From Hippophae tibetana (Eukaryota > Streptophyta > Magnoliopsida > Rosales > Elaeagnaceae): a DNA stretch of 64,000 nt. Within the stretch, counting starts at the first letter, position 1. Each line of letters starts with the position of its first letter. Both the position numbers and the translations under genes were made by a program. The stretch lies in assembly GCA_037013495.1 (NCBI GenBank), contig CM072803.1, positions 10,558,001 through 10,622,000 of the forward strand, given 5' to 3'. The notes below the pieces were generated by a model. It was not told the origin of the DNA. It searched no databases and saw only the letters and a program-made list of their open reading frames with translations. Of this stretch, positions 22,676 to 36,019 are shown piece by piece.

Positions 22676-25600
22676 CCCCCAAAATTAGATATTTGTTTGT
22701 CCTCAAATAAAAATTAAATAAAAAAGACAACTATAGATAATATAAACTAGACCCTATAAAGAACTACCATCACTCACTAAGCCATTATTTGAATTAAGAT
22801 TTCATCATTAGTAACTTACTCTTTTTACATCGAAGATAGTAGGAAAATCAATCAAAAATTCAGCAATTTGTCAAGCAAAAGTTAAGCATTTACTTCAACC
22901 TAAAGCTAAGTCTTTGAGTGTGTGTGTGAAATAGTCAATTTAACTCCAAACAACCAGCAAATTCAGATAAAAGTAGAACATCTAAAATTAGAAGAATTAT
23001 CTCAAAACATAACCTCATAAGTCCAATTTTTAGAAATCGTCTCCACTAATGTAATCAGATACCAAAATCAGAGATAAAAAGGTCTTTAATCAAGGTTGTA
23101 ATGACAAGCCATAAGGTAAGGGATAAGAAAGAAATGGAAAATCAAAGAAAACTGGGAAAATATTTAATTGGTAGAAAAATAAAAAAAAATATCCACAAGA
23201 TTCATATTATATCTATTTCTCGACAATATGCTCATACCGATGACATTATTATTTCTATACTCAATAAGTAGAGTGATTTTTTTAAGAGCATCTTGATACT
23301 CATTGACTTTTTCTAATTTTTAACCACTTTAACCCTTTTTCTATTCTTGTCTTTCACTTTCTTTTCTTTCACACTTTGATCAAATAGAACACACATAATG
23401 TGGATTATTTAATTTGAACTAACTTTCTCTTTAAATACAAATTTTTACCAAAGTATTTTCTCAAAATTCAAGATAAATTCATGGGAAAGCTTTTTGGTTG
23501 TGACAAAAAAAATTACCTATATTATTTCTCTAATATTTGGTATTAACTAGGATTTTGCCTTAAGGATCCATCAACAGATTTTAGAGCAAAGCAAGATTGA
23601 ACTTTCCTGACTCATTTAATTTAACTCTTTCCCTTCATAGGCAAAATAGAGTAAATAAAAATTTATTATGTGCTCAATTATTTTAAAGGACAAAGATTTA
23701 AATCAAAGTACCCACAAAACTCTGCCTAATATAATAGTAGATTTTAAAAAAGATCTAAAAACCATCATTAATCACAAATTTTAGAGTTATAACGAATTCA
23801 ATCATAATCAAATACATGCTTGATAATAGAATCCAACAACTCAAGACTATAGGTGATGAAACCCCTAAAATCAAATTAAACAATGTTCTCATTGTAATTC
23901 AAAAGTAAGGTAGATTAAGAAATGAAAGGAACTTTCCCAGTTTTATGGTGGATCCGCATTAGTCTGTAATTTTTGGCTCTTTATTCCTGCAAAATAAATC
24001 AACATCAAAATTCAAATTATTCAAATAAATAATAAATAAAATATAATAAGAGAAAGTTTTATGGGTTACCTCCCATGAGTGCTTGTTTTATAGTTTATAG
24101 CCAGAATTTTCAATCTTCATTAATTAGGATTTTGAAGAGGAATAAATGCATAATTCCTCTCCATTTGTTCTCCATAATATTGCTTCAATCTTTTGACCGT
24201 TAATTTTGAATATATGTCATGCCTTGTCTTTCAAGTCTATTGCTCAAAAAGGAGAAACTTTGTCAATTCTATAAACACCTATCCATTTTGATCTTAACAT
24301 ACCTAGGAAGAGTTTTAGTCATGAATTGAATATCAAAACCTACTATCCTAGAACAAACTCACGCCTAAGAATCTGTTTGTCATTCCATTTCTTTGTCATC
24401 ACAAGTTTTCACCAAAGTATAACTATCACGAAAAATAAAGGGCCAAAAGAAACCACTTTAAAGTACCTTATCTACTATTTGTGTTACTCTAAAATGTCCT
24501 CTGTATGAGGAGGAATAGCAATGATGGAGAATGGCTTGCATCTCCTCTTCATGCACACATCTTTCAGATGATTAGATCAGGGCATCTTTTGAAAAGCAAA
24601 GGCTCATCCCAAAGATAATATTTCACATCATGCAAAAACTTCTTACATTGGTGGTAAGTAAGATATGGTGGCAAGTAGTTTACAATATTAGCATACTAAA
24701 GAAGCTTGATCTCACATGCAAACAACTACTCATCAGGGAATGCTTCTTGTATCACTAAATCTGGTTTTACTTCCTCTTACTCCAACCAAGTGAGATGGTT
24801 AGTAACTGAATTTTCACTTTCTTTCTTATCTTGAACTTCCAAATCAAATTTTTGAAGAAGAATGATCCAAAAAATTAGCCTAGGCTTAGCATCCTTCTTG
24901 CCAAACAAATAACAAAGTGTTACATGATCAGTGAACTTTATCACCTTTGTACCAATGAGGTAAGACCGAGATTTCTCACAAGCAAACACTACAGCAAGCA
25001 TCTCATTATCAATTGTTGTATAATTCAATTGGGCTTCATTCAATGTCCAACTTGCATAGTATATGGCCTTAAATAGTTTTTCCCACTTTTGTCCTAACAC
25101 TGTTCCAATTGCAAAATCACTTGCATCACACATGACTTCAAAGGTTGACTCCAATCAGGTATAATCATTACTGATGTTGAAATCATTTTCTCTTTGATTG
25201 CATTAAAGGCCTACAAATATACATCATCAAAGTTAAATGCAGAAGTTTTTTCAAGAAGAATACATAAATGTTTAGAGAGTTTAGAAAAATCCTTTATAAA
25301 ATCCCGCATGTCCTAAAAGTTTTCTAATTCCCTTCACATTCTTTGGAGATGGTAGTTTTTATATCATTGCAATTTTAGCTAAACCAACCTCAATTCCTTT
25401 AGATGACACTCTATAGCCAAGCACGATCCCTTCTTGAGGCATGAAATTACACTTCTCCCAATTTAGGAGAACATTTTTTCTTCACATCTCTGCAAAACAA
25501 GAACTAGATTATGCAAACAATGATCAAAAGATGTACGAAAAACCTAAAAGTCATCCATGAAAATTTACATTATATAATCCACCATATCAGAAAAAATAGC

Positions 25601-25880
25601 CATCATGCAACGTTGAAATATTGTTGGGGCATTGCACCATCCAAAAGTCATCCTTCTAAAAGCAAATGTTCCATATGGACATGTGAATGTAGTTTTCTTC
25701 TGGTCTTTAAGGGCTTTGGAAATCTAGTTATACCCCGAATAACCATCTAAGAAGCAATAATAGGGATATCTAGATAATCGATCTAACATTTGATCAATGA
25801 ATGGAAGTGAAAAATGATCCTTCCTTGTTGCTTTGTTCAACTTGCAGTAATCCATACATACACGTCAACCAGTGACTATT

Positions 25881-27656
25881 TGATGAGTGCTTAAAAAGTA
25901 CTAAAATTACCATTATTTAATGTACTTTAATTGATTAAATAGATTTATATTTGTATTATTTTAACATAGTTATATTAAAAAAATTCAAAATCACAAGTAT
26001 TTTTATAATTTTTCAAGCAATACATCACTAATATGTTGAAAAACAAACGAGGAAAAGTCAAAAAATAGAAAAAAAAATGGGTCAAAATGATAAAAAATTA
26101 TGAGTCATGTGCACACAACTAGCATACAAGCATGACAGCCTGTCCAAACACATCCATAATCAAATTTTTAGATATTTTCATGAGTGCTTAAAAAGTACTA
26201 AAATTACCATTATTTAATGTACTTTAATTGATTAAATAGATTTATATTTGTATTATTTTAACATATTTATATTAAAGAAATTCAAAATCACAAGTATTTT
26301 TATAATTTTTCAAGCAATACATCACTAATATGTTGAAAAACAAATGAGGAAAAGTCAAAAAATAGAAAAAATGGGTCAAAATGATGAAAAATTATGAGTC
26401 ATGTGCACACAACTAGCATACAAGCATGACAGCCTGTCCAAACACATCCATAATCAAATTTGTAGATATTTTCCCACTTTTTTTTAGCTTTTTCTTCATC
26501 TATAAAAGAACCTTTTCCTCTATTGTAAAATTCACCCCTCAAATCCCTAAAACTCCTTCTTTTCTCTATCTTTCTCTCTCTAGTTTTTAGTTTTTTGTAG
26601 TTTTAAAGTTCTTCTCTTTTTGAGAATAACTAGTTATGATTTTATAGATTTCTAATTTTTGATTCAATAAACAGAAATGCAAACTTGTTTGAAGGTTTTC
26701 CAACAATAGAATTAACATGAAAGTTCTATAAGGATTCTTTTGAGGTATACTTTTAAAATAAATCTTTACAGTTATTTTTTATGTTTTATTCTTATATGTT
26801 ATGTTTAATTTTTCTGTGATTAAATTTAACATGGTTGGATTTTTGTAATTATGATATAATAATAACGTTGTTATGCTTCCAAAATATTAAATAGGTAAAA
26901 CATCTCTATAAAATAAATTGATTTTATTTTTATTCAAAATTTTATATTAAGGATGTTAGAGAGAAATATATTATTTTTCATTAGAAACTTAAATCTAAAA
27001 ATTGGATTTTAATCTTTAATTATCCGGTCTGATTTAGAGTAGTGCTCTTTTATTTATTGGCACAATCGCGTGATAGTTAGAGTTAAGCTCTATTTCTAAA
27101 GTTTTTATAAGAATTATTAATTATTCAAAAGTGTATTGACAACATATTTTCAATAATGATTTTAAAACTTGAAAGTGAGTACTCAGATAATTAAATTCTT
27201 AGGTTAATTTTAGAAACCTTGAATAAAGTTTAAAATGTCTAACCTCACCAAAGGTGGTATTTAAATGGTTCATTTTCAATCTCTTAGAAAAAAAAGAATT
27301 AACATAATTAACCAAATTAATTATCGACCCCACCCATAAGTGTTAATTAATTTGTTTAATTAACAAAGAATATTTAACCCCACCAAATGTGTTATTCATA
27401 TAAAAAAGAGAGAATCAATAAATATCAATTTATATCTTTAATAACCTCAATAATATGAGAAAATATAATTAACTTAATTACTATATTCATAAATACTACA
27501 CTGTTATGAATGATAAAACTTTGCATATTTTTATATTGAATAATATCTATGTTTATTCTATAAAATGAATCGTACACTTGCGAGATTTTTACAAATATAA
27601 AACCAAAGTATCTGTAAGATCGGTATTGCTAACTCGATGCCGGTTTTGTTTCATTA
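25881..27656 (+). mobile_element. Solo LTR (1776 bp) nested in the Athila-like element
   Basis: Starts TGATGAGTGC, ends TTTCATTA, and is flanked by perfect 5-bp target duplications CTATT (25876-25880 and 27657-27661). The same family in the opposite orientation is at 48553-50315, with the matching ends TGATGAG/CTCATCA. A TATA-like TCTATAAAAGAAC at about 26499 marks the + orientation. There is no internal domain. It interrupts the RT region of its host element. It is longer than its sibling partly because of an internal tandem duplication. Confidence 0.85.
25884..26477 (+). repeat. Tandem duplication, 297-bp unit, in the U3 end of the solo LTR
   Basis: Units 25884-26180 and about 26181-26477, both starting TGAGTGCTTAAAAAGTAC and ending near AGATATTTTC. 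They differ at only a few bases, so the duplication is young. It lies upstream of the LTR's TATA-like box, that is, in its promoter region. Confidence 0.9.
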
Positions 27657-30429
27657 CTATTGTTGTAGGAATAAACTCAATGTTGTCATGAGCTTTCTGA
27701 AATAGCATAAATTAATCCAGCATTAAGGAGCTTCAAAATTTTAGCTCTCACAACTTCCTTCGTTGTTGGATTTAATATTTTTTGGGGCTCAATTGATTGT
27801 TTTTAAAGTTCCTCCATTAGAATCTTGTGCACGTAAATGGAAGGACTTATACCTTTTATCTCATAGATAGTCCATCCCAAGGCTGTTCTATTCTCCCTTA
27901 ACATACGCAACAACTTTTCCTCTTCTTCAGGTGTAAGTGATGCCGCAACAATCACTGAAAATGTGTAACTATCACCTTAGAACATAGCAAAGATGCTCAG
28001 ACAATTGCTTCAACTCTAGAGTTGTAGTTTGCTGCAATTTTTCTATAGAGATTATAGAATCCATATTTGCTACCATAGGATCTAGCATTTCCACGTCTTT
28101 ATTAAATGATGTAACTTACTTTAATGCTTCCAAGGAAAATACATAGTGGAGAAATTCTTAACTAACAAAAGGTAAATTAGATTTAAAAACAGTAGAGTTA
28201 TTAAAATAATAAACACGAGATGAAGTGGTGATACATCATTCTAGGTGATCAGCTTGCATATTCTCTAGAAAGGCTTCTACTTCATATTGCTCAATGATAT
28301 CTACCCAAAATCAAGGGAATGGATCTTCTGGAAATCTTATGGCTTCGTATATGTTGAATGTAACATTTTCCTTGTTCACTATCAATGTTAACTCACCCTT
28401 TTGAACATCCATTAAAGTCTTTCTTATAGACAAGAATGGTCGGCCAAGAATTAGTGGGACATTTTGGTCTTCATCCATATCTAACACCACAAAATCAGCA
28501 GGAAAAATAAATTTATCCACCTTTACCAATACATCTTCTATTATTCCACGTGGATACTTGATGGATTGGTCTACTAGTTGCAAAAAAATGGTTGTTTGTT
28601 TCATCTCTCCATGTCCCAATTTCTTATAAATAGATAGTGTCATAAGATTAATGCTAGCACCAAGATCACATAAAACTTTATCAAAAAATAAATTTCCAAT
28701 AGTGCAAGGCATAGTGAAACTCCCTGGATATTTTAATTTTTGAGGTAATTTCTTTTGAAGAATGGCACTACATTCTTTAGAAAGCTTCACTGTTTTGAGC
28801 TTCTCTAACCTTCTCTTCTTGGAAATGATGTTCTTCAAGAAGTTGGTATAATTTGGCATTTGTTCCAAGGCATCGGAAAAAGGAATATTTATGTGAATTT
28901 TCTTAAAAATATCCAAAAACTTAGAAAATTGCTTATCTAATTTTTATTTTTGAAAGCATTGAGGACATGAAAGTGGAGTAGAGATAATAAGAGGATTGTT
29001 AGGAAACGAAATTGATAGAAGCATGTCAGTCTATCTTAGTGTATTATCAACAATCTCATGATCTACTTTATTATTACTTTGGCCATTGTTTGGAGCTGTA
29101 AAGGTGGACTCAATTTCCTTTGATGACGACCTCTCATTTTCTCTTCCACTCCTAAGTGTAATGGCCTTGCATTATTCCTTTGGATTCACTTCTGTATTGC
29201 TACGAAAAGTTCCTCTTTGGTTGGAATTGATGGTTGTGGCTAGTTCCTCAAGTGATATCTTCTTCTCGCTTGATTGAGTACCAAACCATGGAGGAGGTTT
29301 CAACACATTCTTTGGGTTTCCATAAGAAAAATTCTCATGATTTCAAAATCGTAGAAGATAGTAGTTTGGCCTTGCTTCATTCATTAGAATTGTCGTACTT
29401 GAAGTTGCAAAATATTCTACACTTTGTGGTATTCTTTGGGTTGTCAAGGCTAAAACCTGATGAGATAGAGAAGAAACTTGAGCTGAAAGAATAGCAAACA
29501 TATCTAATTTATGAATCCCAGCAACTTTCTTAGCCATAGATCTTTCAATTGGCCATTGATAGTTGTTTGAGGCCATTTATTTCAAAAGAGAAGTAGCACC
29601 CTTAGCTATCTTTGTCATCAAATTTCCACCAAAAGCAACATAAACTATGATTCAATTTTTTCCATTTAACCCATTATAAAACATCTGAACTTGCAACCAA
29701 TTTGGCAATCCATGCTGAGGGGAACACTGAATCAAATCTTTATACCTTTCACATGCTTCAAAGAGTGTCACAAAATCATTTTTCCTAAATTAACCAATCT
29801 CACTCCTAAGTTGGGCTATTTTTATAGGTGGAAAGAATTTAGTAAGAAACGTATCTACCATATCCTTCCAACTAGTGATACTTCCTAGTTGTAGAGATCG
29901 TAGCCAACCTTTAACCTTGTCCCTCAATGAAAAAAGAAACAATCTCATTCTAATGGTGTCTTCAGTAACACCATTCATCTTTATAGTGTCACAAATCTCC
30001 AAAAACAATCCCAAATGAATATTGGGATCATTAAGTGGTGATCCACTAAATTGGGCTTATTACACCATGTTGATCAACACTAATTTGAGTTCAAAATTAT
30101 TGGAATTAATGGTCTAGCGTCTTACACATGAGTAATTTTCATTCACAATTGGCCTTACATAATCCTTTAAGGTGCGTGGTTGTACATTCTATTCTCCTTT
30201 AGCCATGGTTAGTACTTTCTTCTTTCTTTGTGATCTAAATGTTCTTTCATCTCCATATTAAAAGGAATAATGTTTCCAGTAAAAACACACCTAGAGAAAA
30301 ATAAAAAATATAAATATAAATAAATGAAATAAAATACAATTCTAAATTAAAACCAAGATTACTTTGTATAGATATTGGAAAAAATAAGAAGAAATCAATC
30401 CCCAACACTGGTGCCAAAAACTTGATCGG

Positions 30430-30835
30430 TGCAAAACTGTAAGTGCACAGTATCATAACTTTATAGCAAAGTGATAAGAAATATATTGTCCTCAGGGATT
30501 GGTAACTTACTTTTGAAAAATACCAAAATTATGTTAATCTCAATTTTATCTAGAAAAGTCACTAAGGTTGTTGTAATTGGAATTTAAAATAAAATCAATT
30601 TAAAGAAAATGCACAAAAGAAAAAAAAAGATGTTGTTTGAAGATCAAATTAATGGGAAGAAAACTTCTATGAAATCAATTTCACCTAATCCCTCACTATG
30701 CTTTACTCATCTAGTTAATTGAATTTAATTCTCTCTGTTTGTTAGCAATCTCTAAAAAACATTCAAAAGACTCTTTCGACGGTCAATTGGAAATATTTTC
30801 TTGTTCATCAATTTACACAAACGTATGCATAGTAT
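30430..30835 (-). repeat. Truncated 5' LTR of the Athila-like element
   Basis: Starts TGCAAAACTGTAAGTGCA on the + strand, next to the primer site, and follows the 3' LTR up to CAATTTACACAA, then stops. What follows is unrelated. It is a partial LTR, so the element is incomplete on this side. Confidence 0.75.
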
Positions 30836-32500
30836 CACATGCATGCTTTTAAAGGGAGTCTTGTGTATATGATCAAGGGAAGTGATGTATTTGTTCTACT
30901 TTCTATTGTATGTCCTATTTATGAGTTTTTGCTTTGCAATATTGTTCATGTGATGTTTTCTTCTCTTTGTCATCACTTTGTAAGAACCATGTATAAATAG
31001 GAATTTTAATATGACATGTTGCATGCATTGTATGTTCCTTCTGACATGCTTCCTACTTTTCGTTCATTGCATACTAATTATTACTAGAATGCATGACATA
31101 TGTTTTCTTGGGTAGACTAAGATGTTTTATTTCTACACTTATCTTTGGTTACTCGTGCATTTAGTTTATTTCATGTTGCATTCTTCTACCCTACTAGTGT
31201 CTTGGTGTTTATCTATATCTCTTTCTCTTAAAGCTAGTGGTACTTCTTACCATGTTACTTTAATCTTACCTAATGCATTGCATTAGTATTAGGATTATAG
31301 TATATTTCCATGCCTTCTCTCCCTCATATATAGGTGTTCCTTTTGAATTTTAGTGTCAAAAAAGGGAGAAGTTTTTGTGCACAACTACATGATTGTTTCC
31401 ATGATGTGTACTGTATGGGCTATGAGTGTAGGATTACACTACATATTCTTGTCAGACTTGCATGCATTCAAGGGAAGTGTTGCATGAAGTCAGGGGGAGT
31501 TGTATACTTTACTTGTATTTGTGCTTCTAGTTTGTAGCGATGATGTGGTGATGAGACTCCCGTGTCTTAGAGTGAGAGATTGAATGAACGGATTCATGAA
31601 GATGGATGGAGCGCATAAGATGGATGCATTTAGAATAGGTGTGTCTTTTTATTTTTTATTTTAGTGTGTGTTGTTATGTTCTTCATGGGAACAAAAAACT
31701 TTAGGACATTTTCATGATCTTCTCATACCTAATAAGTTTATGTATCTAGTTGTGCAAGGTTTTGACACAAAAAGTCAAAGGAGGAGAATGTAAGTCCCAT
31801 TGTACTTATGTGTGTATATTGGCGTCCCGTATATAAAACACGGTATTTGTTATTTTACTTAGTGTTTTTATCTTCCTCTGTGTAAGTTTGATTACTTTGG
31901 ATCAGTAATTTACACACACACATAGCTAGATACACTTTGTATGTGAGCTTATCTACATAAACCAAGGTGATGGTTTTTATAGTATGCATACCTACGTTTT
32001 TACCTGTGGTTTTTGGCATGTTTTTGGTGCATGTATTTATGAATAGTACTCGTCATTTTTGGAAATGAAAAAAAAATGTAACTTTTTAGCACCTTGCCAC
32101 CAAGGTCATCACCATACTTGGTAAGGTGGTTGGTAAGGTATGCATTACAAGCCCTATAGATACCCTACCCATTTCTCTTTTCTTCACCCATATTTTTGGT
32201 GTCAAAACTCTGCCAAAATTCATGCTGAGATTTATATTTGTTTTAGAAATAATTTTGGTACGATTACATTTGAGTGTGGCTCGTTTAGTGTGATTTGTAA
32301 TAAAAATATTTTTTATGTGAGTATATGGTTAGACTATGTGTCTCTCGTACACGATTTGATATTAGTAGTGGATTGTGTTTCCTGTGAGGTTGTGAGTTGA
32401 TACACTTCTGGTTAATGATATTTGTTTACTAATCACACCACTTTAGGTGGTTTTAGTAGTGGAAGATAACTGGGTTTGATTGTTGAAGCACAACATTACA
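30836..32500 (+). mobile_element. Probable 3' end and LTR of a + strand Copia element (SIRE-like)
   Basis: Non-coding, with purine-tract-like motifs typical of SIRE-type Copia 3' regions: TGTCAAAAAAGGGAGAAG (31354), a GGGGGAG (31491), and finally AAAGGAGGAGAA (31777-31788) followed by TGTAAGTCCC. I read the LTR as beginning at 31789, with a TATA-like GTATATAAAACACGG near 31849. The right end is unclear; ACATTACA at 32493-32500 is one candidate. No partner LTR and no pol were found. Fossil. Confidence 0.4.
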
Positions 32501-32941
32501 GAAGTTGCAAGTAAAGAGTAGCAATATGTAGTTAGGATGGAGGTCCCTAGAGGTAATAGTGATTTTACTATTTATTAGAGTTATAACTTGTTTACTATTT
32601 AGTTAATTATTTGCTACTGAATGGTTACCTTAAGCAACCCAAGGATGTTACCATATAGAAAAAATCTCCATATGGGTTTATCTCATTATATTGAGTGTTA
32701 TGCATAATTAGATATTGTGCTAGTATGATCCAAGTTTAAGTATGATCCAAGTTTAAGGTGTGTATGTAACAACATACTAAAAGCTTAAACATAGATTAGA
32801 AAGCTTTTTCATTCATGGTTGCTTTTTGCTTGATATATGATAACTTTTATTAAAGTTATCTGCTTTTGATATTATAAGTTTTGTGTTTATGTTGTATGAA
32901 CTATATAAGTGATATAGTGTTTTATTTCTTACGAGTTAGAG

Positions 32942-32991
<50 letters not shown>

Positions 32992-33739
32992 CAGTAGTGC
33001 CTCTTTTTGTATGTTGGGCATTTAATCAATTATAGTATAATTGACACTTTTAAATCTTAATCTAGCATTTTTATAGAATATATTCTCTTTTTACACAACT
33101 CCACTTTTCATGAACTATAGAGCATGACTAATGTATTTCGTTCAAAGGGTAAGGTGTTGGTATAAACAATTGGCTCATGTAGGCGCAAATTGGTTCTCTA
33201 AAAGGTTTGTTCTTAAAAGAACAACAACATTAAGGGTGGAATAATTTAGCCAAAGATGTTAATCATTTTTTAAGAAATACATTTAGCATTCGCCTTAATA
33301 AACTTAAAGGAAAATTCTAGCAACCTAGTCTTATTCATTAAAAGTTTAGCAAATTTCCAAAGCATTTACAACATTTTTTACAAGTTCATATATATAGATT
33401 ATTCTATCACAAATTTAGCTATTATGTATGTAAGATCTGACAAAATTGTTATAAAGTTACCTTCACTTAGGAACAAAGTGGAGAGAATCTATCAACATTT
33501 ATTATCTTTTTTGACCTAACATTATTTAACTAATTTCATCACAGATGTCAGAAAACAAATAGAGAATATGTGATTGATTATAAGCCTATCTATTAATCAT
33601 AACCATCCTAAGAAATGCAACAAATAAATACTAAAAACGAAAGAAAAACTTATGCTACATAGAGTATACTAATCCTAAAACATGTATCCTAAAACATGCA
33701 AAACTAATGAAGCATAAAAAAATAAAAATAATGATGTCT
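32501..33739. other. Non-coding; includes an (AT)n run
   Basis: No recognised gene. A direct repeat TATGATCCAAGTTTAAG occurs twice in a row at about 32725-32757. The right part (about 33100-33739) may be the 3' LTR of the gypsy remnant that follows, since it starts right after that element's purine-tract-like sequence. Confidence 0.35.
32944..32990. repeat. (AT)n microsatellite, about 23 repeats
   Basis: An uninterrupted alternation of about 47 bases. Length in the real genome is likely variable and error-prone in assembly. Confidence 0.95.
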
Positions 33740-35060
33740 TAACACTTGCCCATATCAAACTCTTACATTGTCGTCAATGTAAACACATACATATATGTAA
33801 TGTAAAAAAGATAAGTAAAAAGGGAGTAGAAAACAAATATTTTGGGTTGTCTCCCACAATGTGCTAGGTTTAATGTTGGTTAATGGTATCGCTTTTATCA
33901 TCCACCATCATCAAAGATCTTGAAGTGTGTGATGTTGAACTTCTGAGCTAGTGGTTCATTATTTACATTCTTACACCTTGATGGAAATCTTCTTTGAAGA
34001 ATATTAGACACATTCTCCATTACACATATCCATTTGTTATCCTCAAGCTTGTCATTGGTAAGAAAAATTCCTTAATGTACTTTTCATACCAAGGTTCTTC
34101 CTTAATGTCTTTCATAAGAGATATGTAGATTTGCACCTTGAGGAATGTCTAATTTTCTTTTTCATGATTCTGCTTCATTGAATTATCACATATGTTTGAG
34201 AAAGATAAAGTTAGATCATCAGTAAAAAAGAAAGGTTTGAATACTACATTTGGTGTCACATTGGATTCCTTTGGGGTGATTGGTATTTTTCTCCTCACTA
34301 GTCTTTTCTTTGCATACATCATTCGTGAGGATTCTTTGAGGCTCTTCTAATTTCCTACCACTCTCCATAATAATAGCATTAATAGTTTCTATAGGTTTAG
34401 TATCTATTTGGGAAAGAAGCTCAATAACTGCATGTGTTTCTACTCTTTCCACTACTATGAGTAGTTGGTCAATTTGAGTCTCATGGTTTTTGGTAATAAT
34501 ATTGGTTTCCTGTATCTCAAGATTTCTGTTTGAAATCTCCCATTCTTTGATAACAACGATGATATTCACTAAATCCTTAAGAGACTTACCTTGAGTGGTT
34601 AAAGTTGGTTAGGGCATTGAGAATGCAAAGCAAGGTGTTATGTTGAACTCTTCTACTATATTCCTCATTGAAATTTGGTTTACCTGTATCTCAAGATTTT
34701 TCCTTAAAATTTCCTATTCTTTGATAACTAGATATATTGGTAATTCTATTGAAATTTCAAAGTGTTAGTAGCGATAATATTCACTAAATTCTTAAGAAAC
34801 TTACCTTGAGTGGTTGGAGTTGGTTGTGGCATTGAAAATGAAAAATTAGGTGTAATATTGAAAATTTCTACTAGATTTCTATATAAATAATTTGGGTATT
34901 GATGATCCCACCATACTGTATTATGTATATTAGAATATAGATCATACTTAGACCTATCGCTTTTAAATCTACTCATAGCATTAGTGTAGTCTCAATTGTA
35001 TGTTGATGCTTAAAGTGTGGTGTAAAAAATTCATTGTATGTAGAGTATGGTGCATCTATA
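33740..35060 (-). mobile_element. Ty3/Gypsy remnant: gag tail next to 3' end, no pol
   Basis: On the minus strand there is a gag-like tail (34746-34976; a YSNIHNTVW segment and a LVNIIATNTLKFQ segment like the end of Athila/Tat gag), a further gag-region piece (34219-34569), then the GGGAGACAACCC motif common near Athila/Tat 3' regions (33848) and a purine tract near 33745. Protease, RT and integrase are absent, so the element has a large internal gap. About 34560-34680 and 34735-34880 are direct repeats of each other. Fossil. Confidence 0.5.
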
Positions 35061-36019
35061 TATGTATTTATATTCCCTTGATAGATAAATAGCTAAATAA
35101 TATAAATAAACAAATAAAAATAAATTAAATTAAACTTAAAATTATAAATAAATAAATCTAAAATAAAAATAAAATTAATAATAATAAACTAAAAAATTAA
35201 ATAAGTAAAAACTAGTAGTTCACTGTTACTCTGAAAAATAAAAAGTGACTAGAATCATCTTTAAATCTGATCTCTGATTCTTTTAATTGTTTTTTAAATA
35301 TTATTTTTCTCAATTGTTGCATCAAATTTAATTCTATATTTTTTTTTTATTTTTCATTCTTTTCTCTTAGTATTCGTATAATTTTGATACTGTATATTTT
35401 ATAAATGTACATGCTTAGAGGAATTTGGAAGGGACGGTGGTAATTCATCTTTGTGACATTTGGCAATATTGTAAATAGGAAGATATATATATATATGAGA
35501 TATGACGGAGAATTTATAGATTTGGATTTATCTTACTAAGTAAATTCACTTATTTTTTTAATACATTTATTTATTAAATAAAAATCATAAAAAAATTAAA
35601 AAAATCTCAAAAAAGCTAAAAGATTAAGATTTTAAGAAAAATATAAAATAAATAATTTTGATTCATTATAATAATAAAAATATATAAAATATAATTTCAT
35701 TTATCAATATTTAAAGTCTAAACACAATTTCAATGTAATTTGATCATATTTTATAAACTTGTGCATTTGTTTAAATTCTATTTTTTTAATTTACTAGCTC
35801 AGATTTCAAAATGACTCTAATTTCGTTGTGCTATCAAAGATTTTATCAATTTTGATGTTGTGTAAACTCTCTTTTAAATTCAATCATTTTTTACGAAGAT
35901 AATTTGTATTTTTATGAATTATAATTTTTCTTGAGATTCATATATTATGATGTTCTTCTAGTCATCATCAAGATGTATGAGTTATGAAAATATCACCCAT
36001 TAAGGTTCAATATTCCCGA
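35061..36019. other. Very AT-rich spacer, nothing recognised
   Basis: Long A/T homopolymer-like tracts. No coding or structured repeat that I could support. Confidence 0.4.

Larger units (their letters stand above)
4903..24000 (+). repeat. Segmental duplication, unit 1 (UGT lost)
   Basis: Matches unit 2 (about 37310 to the window end) in the same order and orientation. Anchor pairs: 5048 with 37473; 6250 with 39733; 6545 with 44420; 8120 with 45275; 12718 with about 51520; 13203 with 52005; 13586 with 58666; 15290 with 60240; 17740 with 61965; 21475 with 62310; 23940 with the window end. Unit 1 alone carries the gag-only Gypsy (17766-21067), the solo LTR (16016-16544) and about 715 bp near 7290-8005. 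It lacks the UGT. The offset of the left edges is about 32.4 kb. The true right end is unknown because unit 2 leaves the window. Confidence 0.85.
21535..30835 (-). mobile_element. Athila-like Ty3/Gypsy retrotransposon fossil
   Basis: Minus-strand element with 3' LTR 21535-22675 and a 5' LTR kept only as 30430-30835. The primer site at about 30395-30418 reads TTTTTGGCACCAGTGTTGGG on the minus strand, of the tRNA-Asp type used by Athila and Tat. Gag (about 29343-30200, retrotransposon gag domain at 29790-30014), protease with the core DLGASINLM and ILGRPFL (28311-28916), RT (about 25500-25880) and RNase H (24777-25154, [19 protein letters not shown]) are recognisable. Integrase was not recognised between 22676 and 24776. 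Broken, many interruptions. A 1776-bp solo LTR sits inside the RT region. The 3' LTR and adjoining internal sequence are also in unit 2. Confidence 0.8.

Noticed and set aside
31334-32400. Two + strand Cys-rich frames (31334-31537 and 32140-32400)
   Set aside because: No signal peptide or recognisable Cys pattern; they lie in what looks like the 3' region and LTR of a Copia fossil.
33200-33360. Possible tRNA-like or small RNA locus
   Set aside because: No clover-leaf, A/B box pair or terminator that I could support.
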